A DNA stretch of 64,000 nucleotides. Source: Pseudomonas serbica (lineage in GTDB: Bacteria; Pseudomonadota; Gammaproteobacteria; Pseudomonadales; Pseudomonadaceae). The translations under genes were made by a program, and so were the position numbers. Below, one piece after another: positions 50,018 to 58,795 of the stretch (the stretch's first letter is position 1; each line of letters starts with the position of its first letter). The stretch covers positions 124,001 to 188,000 of the forward strand of contig NZ_JAQIYM010000014.1 of NCBI RefSeq assembly GCF_028823535.1, written 5' to 3'. Under the pieces are notes generated by a model that saw nothing but the letters and a program-made list of their open reading frames with translations, ran no database searches and was not told where the DNA came from.

Positions 50018-50776
50018 ATGGGCTTGCAAATCGGGTTTGTCGCGCTGCTGCTGTTGCTGATCGCACTGGCGGGGGCGACGTTCCGTATCCTGCGCGAGTA
50101 CGAGCGCGGGGTGGTGTTCCAGCTCGGGCGCTTCTGGCAGGTCAAGGGCCCCGGCCTGATCCTGCTGATTCCAGTGATCCAGCAAATGGTTCGCGTCGAC
50201 TTGCGCACTATCGTCCTCGACGTCCCGCCGCAAGATGTAATCACCCGCGACAACGTCTCGGTCAAGGTCAACGCTGTATTGTATTTCCGCGTGCTCGATC
50301 CACAGAAGGCAATCATCCAGGTCGAGGATTTTCTCATGGCCACCAGCCAACTGGCGCAAACCACCTTGCGCGCAGTGCTCGGTAAACACGAACTTGATGA
50401 ATTGCTGTCCGAGCGCGAACGGCTGAACATCGATATCCAGCAAGTACTCGATGCCCAGACCGACACCTGGGGCATCAAGGTGGCCAACGTCGAAATCAAG
50501 CACGTGGACCTCAACGAATCGATGATTCGCGCCATCGCCAGGCAGGCAGAAGCGGAACGCGAGCGCCGGGCAAAAGTCATCCACGCGGAAGGTGAATTGC
50601 AGGCTTCGGAAAAACTCATGCAAGCCGCCGAAATGCTCGGCCGCCAACCCGGCGCCATGCAGCTGCGCTACATGCAGACGCTGAGTTCGATCGCCGGGGA
50701 CAAGAGCTCGACCATCGTCTTTCCGTTGCCGATCGAATTGCTCAAGGGCATGGCGGATCTGTCGGCCAAACCTTGA
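50018..50776 (+). CDS. SPFH/stomatin-family (slipin) membrane protein
   Basis: The 252-residue protein has an N-terminal membrane hairpin (IGFVALLLLLIALAGATF) and the SPFH domain: REYERGVVFQLGRFWQVKGPGLILLIPVIQ, DVPPQDVITRDNVSVKVNAVLYFRV, ATSQLAQTTLRAVLGKHELDELLSERE. A coiled region rich in Ala and Glu (ARQAEAERERRAKVIHAEGELQASEKL) follows. It oligomerises on the inner membrane with the NfeD partner. It begins two bases after the nfeD stop. Confidence 0.92.
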   Translation: MGLQIGFVALLLLLIALAGATFRILREYERGVVFQLGRFWQVKGPGLILLIPVIQQMVRVDLRTIVLDVPPQDVITRDNVSVKVNAVLYFRVLDPQKAIIQVEDFLMATSQLAQTTLRAVLGKHELDELLSERERLNIDIQQVLDAQTDTWGIKVANVEIKHVDLNESMIRAIARQAEAERERRAKVIHAEGELQASEKLMQAAEMLGRQPGAMQLRYMQTLSSIAGDKSSTIVFPLPIELLKGMADLSAKP

Positions 50777-50789
50777 GTCGAGAGCGGCA

Positions 50790-51350
50790 CTACAACAGGG
50801 TATAAAAACCCAGAATCGCCACGCCCCAAAAGCACAAGCCAAATGCGAACCCGACACCATTGGCAAAAGTCAGTGTCGAGTTCGCCGTCCCGCGCACGTC
50901 GTTTTCCAGATAGTTGATTGCTTCTTGTACACGCAACAAGGAGCAGACTTGCAAGAGTAGGACCAGAAGACTCAGCGCAAAGCTGATGTGCAGATCCGGT
51001 AACCATATCAGCCCCATGCCCGCTAGCGCATTCATGATCACAATCAACGCCAGCAAGCGCGGGTACCAACGATAGTCCTTACCTGAAGCGCGTATTCGCC
51101 GATCAATGCTGGTGAACAACGAGTACACAAAAAACACGAAAAAAATTGCACGAACTATGGGTAACACTTTGTTGCCCGTGGCGGTGCGGTAAAACTTCCA
51201 GTTTTTATACATCCAATAGGTAAGGTACAAACCAAAGGTGAAAACGATCATCAGCGCGAATTTGCTTGTCCCCACAACGAAAAAGGTCGCGCGGGGTGTT
51301 TCAGTGCAATGAAGTTCGGCCACTGGAGGCGCATAAGGATTGGCATTCAT
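50790..51350 (-). CDS. Four-helix membrane protein of unknown function
   Basis: The 186-residue protein begins MNANPYAPPVAELHC, a common start of small Pseudomonas membrane proteins of the DUF4234-like kind, then has hydrophobic helices at about 28-47, 65-82, 97-133 and 160-184. I do not recognise a function. It converges with the SPFH gene. Codon use is somewhat more AT-rich than its neighbours. Confidence 0.65.
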   Translation of the reverse strand: MNANPYAPPVAELHCTETPRATFFVVGTSKFALMIVFTFGLYLTYWMYKNWKFYRTATGNKVLPIVRAIFFVFFVYSLFTSIDRRIRASGKDYRWYPRLLALIVIMNALAGMGLIWLPDLHISFALSLLVLLLQVCSLLRVQEAINYLENDVRGTANSTLTFANGVGFAFGLCFWGVAILGFYTLL

Positions 51351-51464
51351 AGGGATGCATAACCAGGGTCATGAAGTGGACCAAAATGCTAACCCCTGAT
51401 GGGCATCTCGGATGCCCACATAAAAAAATCAGGACGCTTCCTACGTCCGGCTACACGATTTCAT

Positions 51465-52964
51465 TCACCGTTGCGCAGTCAGCGGATAAACCGACTCCCA
51501 TCCGCCACCCAGCGCCTTATACAAGCCGACCGCTGCCAGTGACACACCGGTGGAACTCTCCACCCATTGCTCCTGGGTCGCCAGCAATGCGCTTTGTACG
51601 GTGAGTACGTTGACGAAGTCCACCACGCCTTCGACGTATTGCTGTTGCGCGGTTTGCAGGGCGATCCGGTTCTGGCGCACGGCTTCGGCGAGGCTGTCTC
51701 GGCGCAGTTGGCTGGCGTTGTAGGCGCTCAATTGGTCGTCGATTTCATGCCATGCGCGCAGCACGGTTTGCTGGTAGGCGATGGCTGCTTCCTGTTGCTG
51801 GGCCTCGCGCAAATCCAGCACACCGCGCAGCCGGCCGCCGTCGAACAGTGGCAGGCTGAATTGCGGGCCGATGCCGAACGCGCGTGATCCCCAAGAGCCG
51901 AAATCGCTCAATTGCATGGCTTGCGAACCGACACTGCCCGACAGGGTAATGCGCGGATAAAAATCACCCTTGGCCACGCCGATACTGGCGGTCGCGGCAT
52001 GCAGGCGGGCTTCGGCCTGGCGGATGTCCGGGCGGCGCTCGGCCAGTTGCGACGGCAAGCCGATGGCGACCTGGCGCGGGGTCTGCGGCACCGGTGCGTC
52101 GGTGGACAGCTCGGCCGTCAGCGCCTGTGGTGGCTCGCCCATCAACAAGCTCAGGGCGTTGATCAATTGCGCCTGGCGTTGCTCCAGGGCTGGCAGGCGC
52201 GACTCGATGGCCGCGACCTGGGCGGCCGCTTCGGCGACATCGAGGTCGGTTGCGACGCCGTCGGCCAGGCGCAGTTGCGACAGCTTGAGGCTGTGCCGGG
52301 CGACGTCGAGGTTCTGTTCGGTGACGGCCCGGGTGTTCTGCACGCCGCGCAGTTGAATGTAGTCCTGGGCGGTTTCGGCAAGCACCGACAACAGCACGCC
52401 GCGACGGTCGTTTTCCGCGACTTCCAGGGTGGCATCGGCGGCTTCGGTTTCGCGGCGCACCCTGCCCCAGAAATCCAGCTCCCACGAGGCGGAGAACCCG
52501 GCATCCCAAAGGTTGAACGCGGAGTTACCGTCATGCCCCGACGGGTCGCTCAGGCCTTCACCGCTGTTGCGTTTACGGGCGTAACTGCCGCCAACGGCGC
52601 TGCTGGGATAACGATCGGCCGTCACCACCTGGCGCACCGCACGGCTTTGTTGCAAGCGGCTGCTGGCGAGCTTGAGGTCGAGGTTGTCGGTCAAGGCACG
52701 TTGAGTGAGGGCCGAGAGTTGCGGATCGTTGAACACCTGCCACCAACGTTCGTTCATGGTCTCGGCTATGGCTTGGCTGGTGGCGGCTTTTGATGGTTTC
52801 GCCCACTCGGTGACTTGCTGTGCCTGAGGTTTCTGGAAGTCCGGACCTACGGTGCAGGCGCCGAGGCTCATTACGAGCAAGGCGCAAAAGGTGAGTCGAG
52901 GCTGATGGCCTCTTCGCGAGCAGGCTCGCTCCCCCAGGGGATCGTATTCAACGAAAATCTTCAT
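51465..52964 (-). CDS. OprM/NodT-family outer-membrane efflux lipoprotein with REP-derived N-terminus
   Basis: The 499-residue protein has TVGPDFQKPQAQQVTEWAKP after a lipobox (MSLGACT, Cys37), two outer-membrane efflux repeats and ERRPDIRQAEARLHAATASIGVAKGDFYPRI. The first 25 or so codons are unusual: bases 52911-52940 are a REP half-site, here read as GERACSRRG. This lengthens the n-region of the signal peptide before the hydrophobic LTFCALLVMSLGAC. The ATG at 52964 overlaps the fusion-protein gene by four bases and no later start precedes the hydrophobic stretch. It completes an EmrAB-type pump. Confidence 0.87.
   Translation of the reverse strand: MKIFVEYDPLGERACSRRGHQPRLTFCALLVMSLGACTVGPDFQKPQAQQVTEWAKPSKAATSQAIAETMNERWWQVFNDPQLSALTQRALTDNLDLKLASSRLQQSRAVRQVVTADRYPSSAVGGSYARKRNSGEGLSDPSGHDGNSAFNLWDAGFSASWELDFWGRVRRETEAADATLEVAENDRRGVLLSVLAETAQDYIQLRGVQNTRAVTEQNLDVARHSLKLSQLRLADGVATDLDVAEAAAQVAAIESRLPALEQRQAQLINALSLLMGEPPQALTAELSTDAPVPQTPRQVAIGLPSQLAERRPDIRQAEARLHAATASIGVAKGDFYPRITLSGSVGSQAMQLSDFGSWGSRAFGIGPQFSLPLFDGGRLRGVLDLREAQQQEAAIAYQQTVLRAWHEIDDQLSAYNASQLRRDSLAEAVRQNRIALQTAQQQYVEGVVDFVNVLTVQSALLATQEQWVESSTGVSLAAVGLYKALGGGWESVYPLTAQR
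52911..52940. repeat. Single REP inside a coding region
   Basis: TCTTCGCGAGCAGGCTCGCTCCCCCAGGGG is a GTGGGAGCGAGC-type REP half lying in frame within codons 9-18 of the outer-membrane efflux gene. REPs are otherwise intergenic in this window. Confidence 0.75.
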
Positions 52965-54025
52965 CGCTGAACAACCTCATTAGCCTTGACGCTTGCCGTA
53001 TCGATACTCGCCTCCACCGACATTCCCACCCGCAACCGCTGGGCCAGTGCCTGCCCCGGTTCCAGCACTATCTTCACCGGTATCCGTTGCACCACCTTCG
53101 TAAAGTTGCCCGTTGCGTTATCCGGTTTGACTGATGCAAAGGTCACCCCCGTGGCCGGTGCGATGCTCTCGACCCGCCCGTTCAACGTTGCGCCGCCAAA
53201 GGTGTCGACATGCACCTGCACGTCCTGCCCCGGCTGCACATTCGTCAGTTGGGTTTCCTGGAAATTGGCCACCACGTAGGCTTGCGCCAGCGGCACCACC
53301 GCGAGCAGTTTGCTGCCCGGCGTGACATAAGCCCCAACACGTACCGCGCGCTCACCGACCATGCCGTCCTGCGGCGCGGTGATCCGTGTGTAAGACAGGT
53401 CGTAGCTGGCGATTTCCAGCTTGGCCTGCGCCCGTTTCAAACCACCTTCGGCCCCGTCGCGCTGGGCGGCGAGTATGTCCACCTGCTTGCGTTCTGCCGC
53501 CAGTACCGCCGTCACATTGGTCAACCGGGCACTGGCCTGGTCGATGCGCGTGCGCGCTTGCTGTGCGTTCTGCACCGTGCCGGCCCCCACCCCGGCCAAA
53601 TGGTCGTAGCGGTCCAGTTCATGTTGAGCGAAAGCCAGTTCAGCCTTGGCGGACACCACCTGCGCCTGTGCCTGAGCAATCACCGAAGCCTGACGCTCAA
53701 GTGTCGCTCGCGCATTTTGCAGTTGCGCCTGGGCGACCACTGCTTCGGCGGCAGCGGCTTCGGCGGCGGCGCGCAGGTCGCGGTCATCGATCAGGGCCAG
53801 CAACTGCCCCGCCTTGACCTGTTGGTTGTCTTCCACCAGTACTTGCTTGATGAACCCGGCAACGCGGGGCACCACCAGCGTGTAGTCTGCCGAGACATAG
53901 GCATCATTGGTGCTCTGCTGCGTGCGCTGGCCGAACAGGCCGGGCGCCAGCAGATAAATCAGTACGCCCGTCGCGATCACGACACAGACGCCCACGGCTA
54001 CTTTTTGCTTGGATTGAGTCGTCAT
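52961..54025 (-). CDS. EmrA/HlyD-type membrane-fusion protein
   Basis: The 354-residue protein has an N-terminal membrane anchor (KVAVGVCVVIATGVLIYLLAPGLF), NDAYVSADYTLVVPRVAGFIKQVLVEDNQQVKAGQLLALID, a long Ala-rich coiled hairpin (about 75-190), and the barrel segment VVANFQETQLTNVQPGQDVQVHVDTFGGATLNGRVESIAPATG. This is the EmrA pattern that pairs with DHA2 MFS pumps. It sits between the MFS gene (27 bases upstream) and the OprM-type gene (four-base overlap). Confidence 0.9.
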   Translation of the reverse strand: MTTQSKQKVAVGVCVVIATGVLIYLLAPGLFGQRTQQSTNDAYVSADYTLVVPRVAGFIKQVLVEDNQQVKAGQLLALIDDRDLRAAAEAAAAEAVVAQAQLQNARATLERQASVIAQAQAQVVSAKAELAFAQHELDRYDHLAGVGAGTVQNAQQARTRIDQASARLTNVTAVLAAERKQVDILAAQRDGAEGGLKRAQAKLEIASYDLSYTRITAPQDGMVGERAVRVGAYVTPGSKLLAVVPLAQAYVVANFQETQLTNVQPGQDVQVHVDTFGGATLNGRVESIAPATGVTFASVKPDNATGNFTKVVQRIPVKIVLEPGQALAQRLRVGMSVEASIDTASVKANEVVQR

Positions 54026-54052
54026 GAAAAACCTTCTGTTTCAGTGATGCAT

Positions 54053-55588
54053 TCAGGTCGGCGCACGGGGCGGATAGATCCGCGTCGGCAGCCAGAAAAT
54101 CAGCAGGATCAGCGCCAAAGCGACGCCGGCCATGCACAGGTAAAGGTCCGCCGCAGCCAGCACCACGGCCTGCTCATGCAAGCGGTGGGCGAGGCCCGGG
54201 GTGTCGCTGTCGACCAGGGGCGAATTGCCGAGGCGGTCCACCAGCATGCTCGAGTGAAAGTGCAGGCGATGCGTGGTCAGGGTTTCCAGCACGCCGGTAG
54301 CGATCACCGCCGCCAGGCCTTTCACGGTGTTGAACCAGGACGACGCGAAGGGGCCGTCCATGGGGCTGATGCTGCCGGTCGAGAGCATCAGCAACGGCAA
54401 GACCGACATGGGTTGACCGAAGATCTGCAGCAGTTGCAGGGCATAGAATTCGTCGCGAATCCACACCGAGGTCAGCTGCGAACCGCCGATGCAGGACAAC
54501 ACCAGCATGCTCAGGCCGATCCCCAACACCCAGCGGCAATCAACCCATCGCAGGTTGCACAGCGCCGCCACCAAGGGCAGCGCTATCAACTGCGGGAGCG
54601 CCGCCAACAGGGTGATGGGCGCGGTCTGCACCGGGCGATAACCCTGGACCTGCGCCAGATAGCTGGACGGAATGATCACTACCGCCAGCAACACCACCAG
54701 CACGCCGGCCAGGGTGATCAGGGCGAACGCCAGGTTGCGGATGCCGAGCATCTGTATCTTGAAAAACGGAATCGGTTGCGACCACTCGTTGATCAGGAAC
54801 AGCACCAGCAACAGCGTACCGCCCACCAGCAAGACACTGATCAGGCTCGACTCGAACCAGTCCAGGCGATTGCCCTGCAGGATGCCGATCACCAGCATGC
54901 AGATCGCCGGAAAACCCAACAGCAGACCACGCCAATTGAACTGTTTGAAGCGTTCCAGGCGTAGCGGGTCCTGGGGGATGCCGTAGGCCACGGCGAGCAT
55001 GGCAATCAGGCACGGTACGACGATCTGCCAGAAGGTCCACTGCCAGCCGACATACTCGCTCCAGAGCCCGGCCAGCGGCGTGCCCAGCCCCGGTCCGAAG
55101 GTGGCGGTGAGGGCATAACCGGCCAGGCCGTAGAGCTTGACGTTGGCTGGCAGAAAACGCAGGGCGACGGTCATCAGCATCGGCGGCAGCGCGCCACCGG
55201 CCAGGCCTTGCAACGTGCGCAGGACCAGAAGGCTTTCGTAGTTCGGCGCCAACGGGCACAACACCCCCAGCAGGGTGAAGGCACTGATGGCGCAAAGGGT
55301 GAAGCGCCGCAGCGAGAACGTGACGCCACACCAGGGCGCAAATGCCATGGCCGCCACCGAGGTCGCGGCGTAGCTGGCGACCAGCCAGGTGCCTTCGTCG
55401 TAGCCGATGGCCAAGGCGCCTCGAATATCGGCCAGGGCCACCTTGGTCACCATCTCGTTCAGGCCCGATACCAACACCGCGAGCAATACGCCCACCAGGC
55501 CGATGATGATCCGCGGGCCGAAGACCGGTGGTGCGGCGGCTGTCGGGCTGGCCGCGGCGAGAGGGGCCGTGACCGTGAGGGAAGACAT
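54053..55588 (-). CDS. DHA2-family (EmrB-like) multidrug MFS transporter
   Basis: The 511-residue membrane protein has about 14 transmembrane helices, LNEMVTKVALADIRGALAIGYDEGTWLVASYAATSVAAMAFAPWCGVTF near the N-terminus, and motif C-like GYALTATFGPGLGTPLAGLWSEYVGWQWTFW. It is the proton-driven pump of an EmrAB-TolC-type system with the two downstream genes. A LysR gene lies 209 bases upstream on the same strand, separated by a REP pair. The substrate is unknown. Confidence 0.9.
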   Translation of the reverse strand: MSSLTVTAPLAAASPTAAAPPVFGPRIIIGLVGVLLAVLVSGLNEMVTKVALADIRGALAIGYDEGTWLVASYAATSVAAMAFAPWCGVTFSLRRFTLCAISAFTLLGVLCPLAPNYESLLVLRTLQGLAGGALPPMLMTVALRFLPANVKLYGLAGYALTATFGPGLGTPLAGLWSEYVGWQWTFWQIVVPCLIAMLAVAYGIPQDPLRLERFKQFNWRGLLLGFPAICMLVIGILQGNRLDWFESSLISVLLVGGTLLLVLFLINEWSQPIPFFKIQMLGIRNLAFALITLAGVLVVLLAVVIIPSSYLAQVQGYRPVQTAPITLLAALPQLIALPLVAALCNLRWVDCRWVLGIGLSMLVLSCIGGSQLTSVWIRDEFYALQLLQIFGQPMSVLPLLMLSTGSISPMDGPFASSWFNTVKGLAAVIATGVLETLTTHRLHFHSSMLVDRLGNSPLVDSDTPGLAHRLHEQAVVLAAADLYLCMAGVALALILLIFWLPTRIYPPRAPT

Positions 55589-55698
55589 TACTGCGAGCTC
55601 CGGGATTTAAACATCGGAGCATTCTATGAAGCGCGGTACCTGACGAAAACTGACTTATCGACAGGTTATAAGTGTGCCAGACGCAACGATATGGAATG

Positions 55699-55786
55699 TG
55701 TGGGAGCGGGCTTGCTCGCGAAGAGGGCGGGTCAGACAACAATGAAGTCGCCTGAACCGCTTTCGCGAGCAAGCCCGCTTCCACAG
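55699..55786. repeat. REP pair, GTGGGAGCGGGC type
   Basis: TGTGGGAGCGGGCTTGCTCGCGAA (from 55699) is mirrored by TTTCGCGAGCAAGCCCGCTTCCACA (through 55786), between the LysR and MFS genes. Confidence 0.83.
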
Positions 55787-55797
55787 GGGATAGTCGC

Positions 55798-56724
55798 TCA
55801 ACCCAAGACTGGTTGGGCCGCCAGCCATGTCTCGTCACAGCAGGTTTTCAGGGTTTCACGAAGCCAGCGGTGAGCGGGGTCATTGTCGAAGCGAGGGTGC
55901 CAGGCCTGGCTGAGCACGATGGTCGGCAACGGAATCGGCAGAGTAAACGAGCGCAACTTCAGCCCCAGCCGGCGAACGCTCAACAGCGTCTCCCTGGGTA
56001 CCGGCAGAATCAGGTCGGAATCGGGCAAGGCGAACATCGCCGCATGGAAACTCGGCGCGATCACCGCTACTCGCCGCTCCAGGCCCAAGGCGTTGAGTGC
56101 GGCATCGATCGGCCCGCGCGCGATGCCGCGACGGGACATGCTGATATGGGAGTAGCCTGCAAAGCGTTCAGCGGTGATCTCTTGATCGAGCAAGGGATGA
56201 TCCTCGCGCACCAGGCCGACAAACTGCGTTGAAAACAGGTTTTGTACCTTTACTTCCGGCATCAGCGGCCGGTTGTTGCTGACGCTCAGGTCGATGCGAC
56301 CCTCGCGCAAGGCCTCATCATCGCCATCGCCCTCTGGCGCAAAACGCAATTCGCAATGCGGGGCCTGACGCTCCATGGTGTCGAACAGCTTGCCGCCGTA
56401 GATGCCGATGAAAAAGTCATTGGCGCGGATACTGAAGCGCCGCCGCAAGCTGCCCAAATCCACCACCCTGGCCGAGTGGAACAGCTGCGCGGCCTGCTCC
56501 ACCAGGTCACGTACCTGCTCGCGCAACTCCAGTGCCTTTGGCGTCGGTACCAGACCACGGCCAGCACGCACCAGGATCGGATCGCCAATAGCCTCGCGGA
56601 TGCGCGTCAACGTGCGACTCATGGCCGCCGGGCTGAGGTTCATCCGCCGCGCCGCGCCCACTACGCTGCCCTCGTCGAGAAGGGCGTCGAGGGCGACCAA
56701 GAGGTTCATGTCTGGTAGTTGCAT
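55798..56724 (-). CDS. LysR-family transcriptional regulator
   Basis: The 308-residue protein has the LysR helix-turn-helix (MNLLVALDALLDEGSVVGAARRMNLSPAAMSRTLTRIREAIGDPILVRAGRGLVPT, about residues 6-61) and a periplasmic-binding-like effector domain (about 90-300). It is of the NodD/LinR-like type with MNLLVALDALL. The ATG at 56724 is preferred to a GTG at 56733. It lies upstream of the EmrAB-type pump on the same strand and may regulate it, though a REP pair lies between. Confidence 0.86.
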   Translation of the reverse strand: MQLPDMNLLVALDALLDEGSVVGAARRMNLSPAAMSRTLTRIREAIGDPILVRAGRGLVPTPKALELREQVRDLVEQAAQLFHSARVVDLGSLRRRFSIRANDFFIGIYGGKLFDTMERQAPHCELRFAPEGDGDDEALREGRIDLSVSNNRPLMPEVKVQNLFSTQFVGLVREDHPLLDQEITAERFAGYSHISMSRRGIARGPIDAALNALGLERRVAVIAPSFHAAMFALPDSDLILPVPRETLLSVRRLGLKLRSFTLPIPLPTIVLSQAWHPRFDNDPAHRWLRETLKTCCDETWLAAQPVLG

Positions 56725-56909
56725 GGCGAGCACTCGTGGCTGGTCAGGGTTGATTTAGGCGCAATGCTAGCAGATCAAAAGATCGAAGCCTCCGGCAGCT
56801 CCACAGGCTGGCGTACACGCCTGTACTCCTAGCAGTTCTGATAGTTCTCGACTGAGGTCGTGAGGTGTACAACTAAAGCCCTCGACCATACTTCGGCGAA
56901 GCCAGCGGC

Positions 56910-57845
56910 ATGACCCAGTCAAAACCCGTTGATCAGAAGACTTCCACTTCGCAACGCACGACGTTGTTGTTATTGGCAACGGATAACAGCCGTTCAATCA
57001 TCGGCGAAATCGTCGATGGCAAAACCAACGCCATCGCCTATTCCGCTTACGGCCAACAGTCCGGGCAACAGGAGGTCACAACACGTTTGGGCTTCAATGG
57101 CCAATTGCGTGAGATGCAAACCAGTTGGTATGTGTTGGGTAATGGCTACCGTGTCTACAACCCGCGATTGATGCGGTTTCATAGTCCGGACAGTTGGAGT
57201 CCATTTGGGCGGGGTTGGTTGAATCCTTATATGTATTGCGCAGGGGATCCGGTAAATCGGGGGGATCCATCCGGGCATGGCCCTTGGGAGGTGATTAAAC
57301 TCTTCATTCGGGAAAATCTGTCATTTGGGAGCTCTCAAGCGACGCTGAATGCAAGAGTCGCCGCGCGTAATGCACGATCAATCGCGAGACAAACGATAGC
57401 GAATAGCTTTATTGGTAGTAGCGCGCCGCAGTTTGTCGATACTACTGCGTCATCTTTTTTGCCTCGAGTGGGCGAACATTTGGATTCGCTTCCAAAATGG
57501 CGTCCTCGCCCAAACACAGCAAGCCTCCCTGAACAATCGGGGCATGGTGTCGGAGGCGTGTGGCCAACCGCAATGAGTGCCCACCAATCCAGTGCGCGAC
57601 GTGGCAACAGCTCACTCAACACTTCAAGTCGGGGGCGTAGCAGTGGTCACCAACCTGACACGTCAGAAAGCTCAAAACTTTCGCCCCCCAAACAAACACC
57701 GACAGCTTCCGATCAACCCTCCAACAAACGAACTTCACTACCCAATTATGCCGACGCCATGCCGCCTGGTTACAAGGAAGCACAAAATGCTGTAGTAAAA
57801 GCACAGGAGCTTGTCTTGTATACAAGTCAATTTCGCAGTCGTTAA
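56910..57845 (+). CDS. Mini-RHS protein with RHS core and unassigned C-terminal region
   Basis: The 311-residue protein has an N-terminal TTLLLLATDNSRSIIGEI, one RHS-associated core (LGFNGQLREMQTSWYVLGNGYRVYNPRLMRFHSPDSWSPFGRGWLNPYMYCAGDPVNRGDPSGH, about residues 60-124), then about 190 residues of unrelated sequence. That tail has a Ser/Pro/Thr-rich stretch (about 240-275) and a helical end (EAQNAVVKAQELVLY). Short RHS-core proteins like this are common in Pseudomonas and resemble displaced tips of polymorphic toxins. No toxin motif is recognised and no immunity gene follows. GC content falls clearly in the C-terminal half, a sign of transfer. Confidence 0.78.
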   Translation: MTQSKPVDQKTSTSQRTTLLLLATDNSRSIIGEIVDGKTNAIAYSAYGQQSGQQEVTTRLGFNGQLREMQTSWYVLGNGYRVYNPRLMRFHSPDSWSPFGRGWLNPYMYCAGDPVNRGDPSGHGPWEVIKLFIRENLSFGSSQATLNARVAARNARSIARQTIANSFIGSSAPQFVDTTASSFLPRVGEHLDSLPKWRPRPNTASLPEQSGHGVGGVWPTAMSAHQSSARRGNSSLNTSSRGRSSGHQPDTSESSKLSPPKQTPTASDQPSNKRTSLPNYADAMPPGYKEAQNAVVKAQELVLYTSQFRSR

Positions 57846-57907
57846 ATTCAGTTGATTTGGTTAGTGCATGCCAGTCTTTTATGCCTTCACGCTAATACCG
57901 ACCCACT

Positions 57908-58774
57908 CTACCGCTGCATCCCCCACCGCTTCACCGTCACCCTTTCCAACGAATCAAACACCAAATTCTCCACCAGCAACCCAATCAGAATCACCACCGC
58001 CAACCCGGCAAACACCTTGTCGGTATAAAGCTCATTGCGGTTCTGGAAGATGTACCAGCCCAACCCGCCCCTGCCACTGGTTGCGCCGAACACCAACTCG
58101 GCGGCGATCAACGTGCGCCAGGCGAAGGCCCAGCCGATTTTCAGTCCGGCGAGGATCGACGGCAGTGCCGCGGGGATCAGGATGAACAGCACGAAGCGCA
58201 TGCCCTTGAGGCCGTAATTGCGGCCGGCCATGCGCAGGGTTTCCGAGACGCCGAGAAAACCTGCGTACGTATTGAGCGCCAAGGCCCAGAGCACCGAATG
58301 CACCAACACGAAGATCAGGCTGTTCTGCCCCAGGCCGAACCACAGCAGCGCCAGCGGCAGTAGTGCGATGGCCGGTAATGGGTTGAACATCGAGGTCAGG
58401 GTACTGAGCAGGTCGCGACCCAATTGCGTCGACACCGCCAAGGTGGTCAGGGCAAACGCCAGGACGATGCCAATCAGGTAGCCCTTGAGCAGCACCACCA
58501 GGGAAATCCACACCTTGCCCAGCAACTCGCCGCTGAGCAGGCCGTCGTACAGCGCGCTGGCGGTTTGCACAAAGCTCGGCAACAGCAAGTCGTTGTTCGT
58601 ATAACGCGCAGTGGCTTCCCAGAGTAGCGCCAGCAAGAACAGGATAAGGCTCTTGCGCAGCCAGCCCTGTTGCCACAGGCGTTGGCCAAGCGGTAGTTCA
58701 CGTTCCAGCGCAACGCTGGTCAGTGGCTGCAAAATGGTTTCGAATTCTTCACGCGGGGATGATAAATGGCTCAT
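57908..58774 (-). CDS. Sulfonate-type ABC transporter permease (TauC/SsuC family)
   Basis: The 288-residue permease has about six membrane helices and the docking loop VSETLRMAGRNYGLKGMRFVLFILIPAALPSILAGLKIGWAFAWRTLIAAELVF near residues 180-230, typical of the TauC/SsuC/NrtB family. It works with the ATPase (21 bases upstream) and the binding protein to import a sulfonate or sulfate ester. It is last in the dioxygenase-SBP-ATPase-permease operon. Confidence 0.9.
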   Translation of the reverse strand: MSHLSSPREEFETILQPLTSVALERELPLGQRLWQQGWLRKSLILFLLALLWEATARYTNNDLLLPSFVQTASALYDGLLSGELLGKVWISLVVLLKGYLIGIVLAFALTTLAVSTQLGRDLLSTLTSMFNPLPAIALLPLALLWFGLGQNSLIFVLVHSVLWALALNTYAGFLGVSETLRMAGRNYGLKGMRFVLFILIPAALPSILAGLKIGWAFAWRTLIAAELVFGATSGRGGLGWYIFQNRNELYTDKVFAGLAVVILIGLLVENLVFDSLERVTVKRWGMQR

Positions 58775-58795
58775 CGGGCCCTCCTCTCAAACGGC

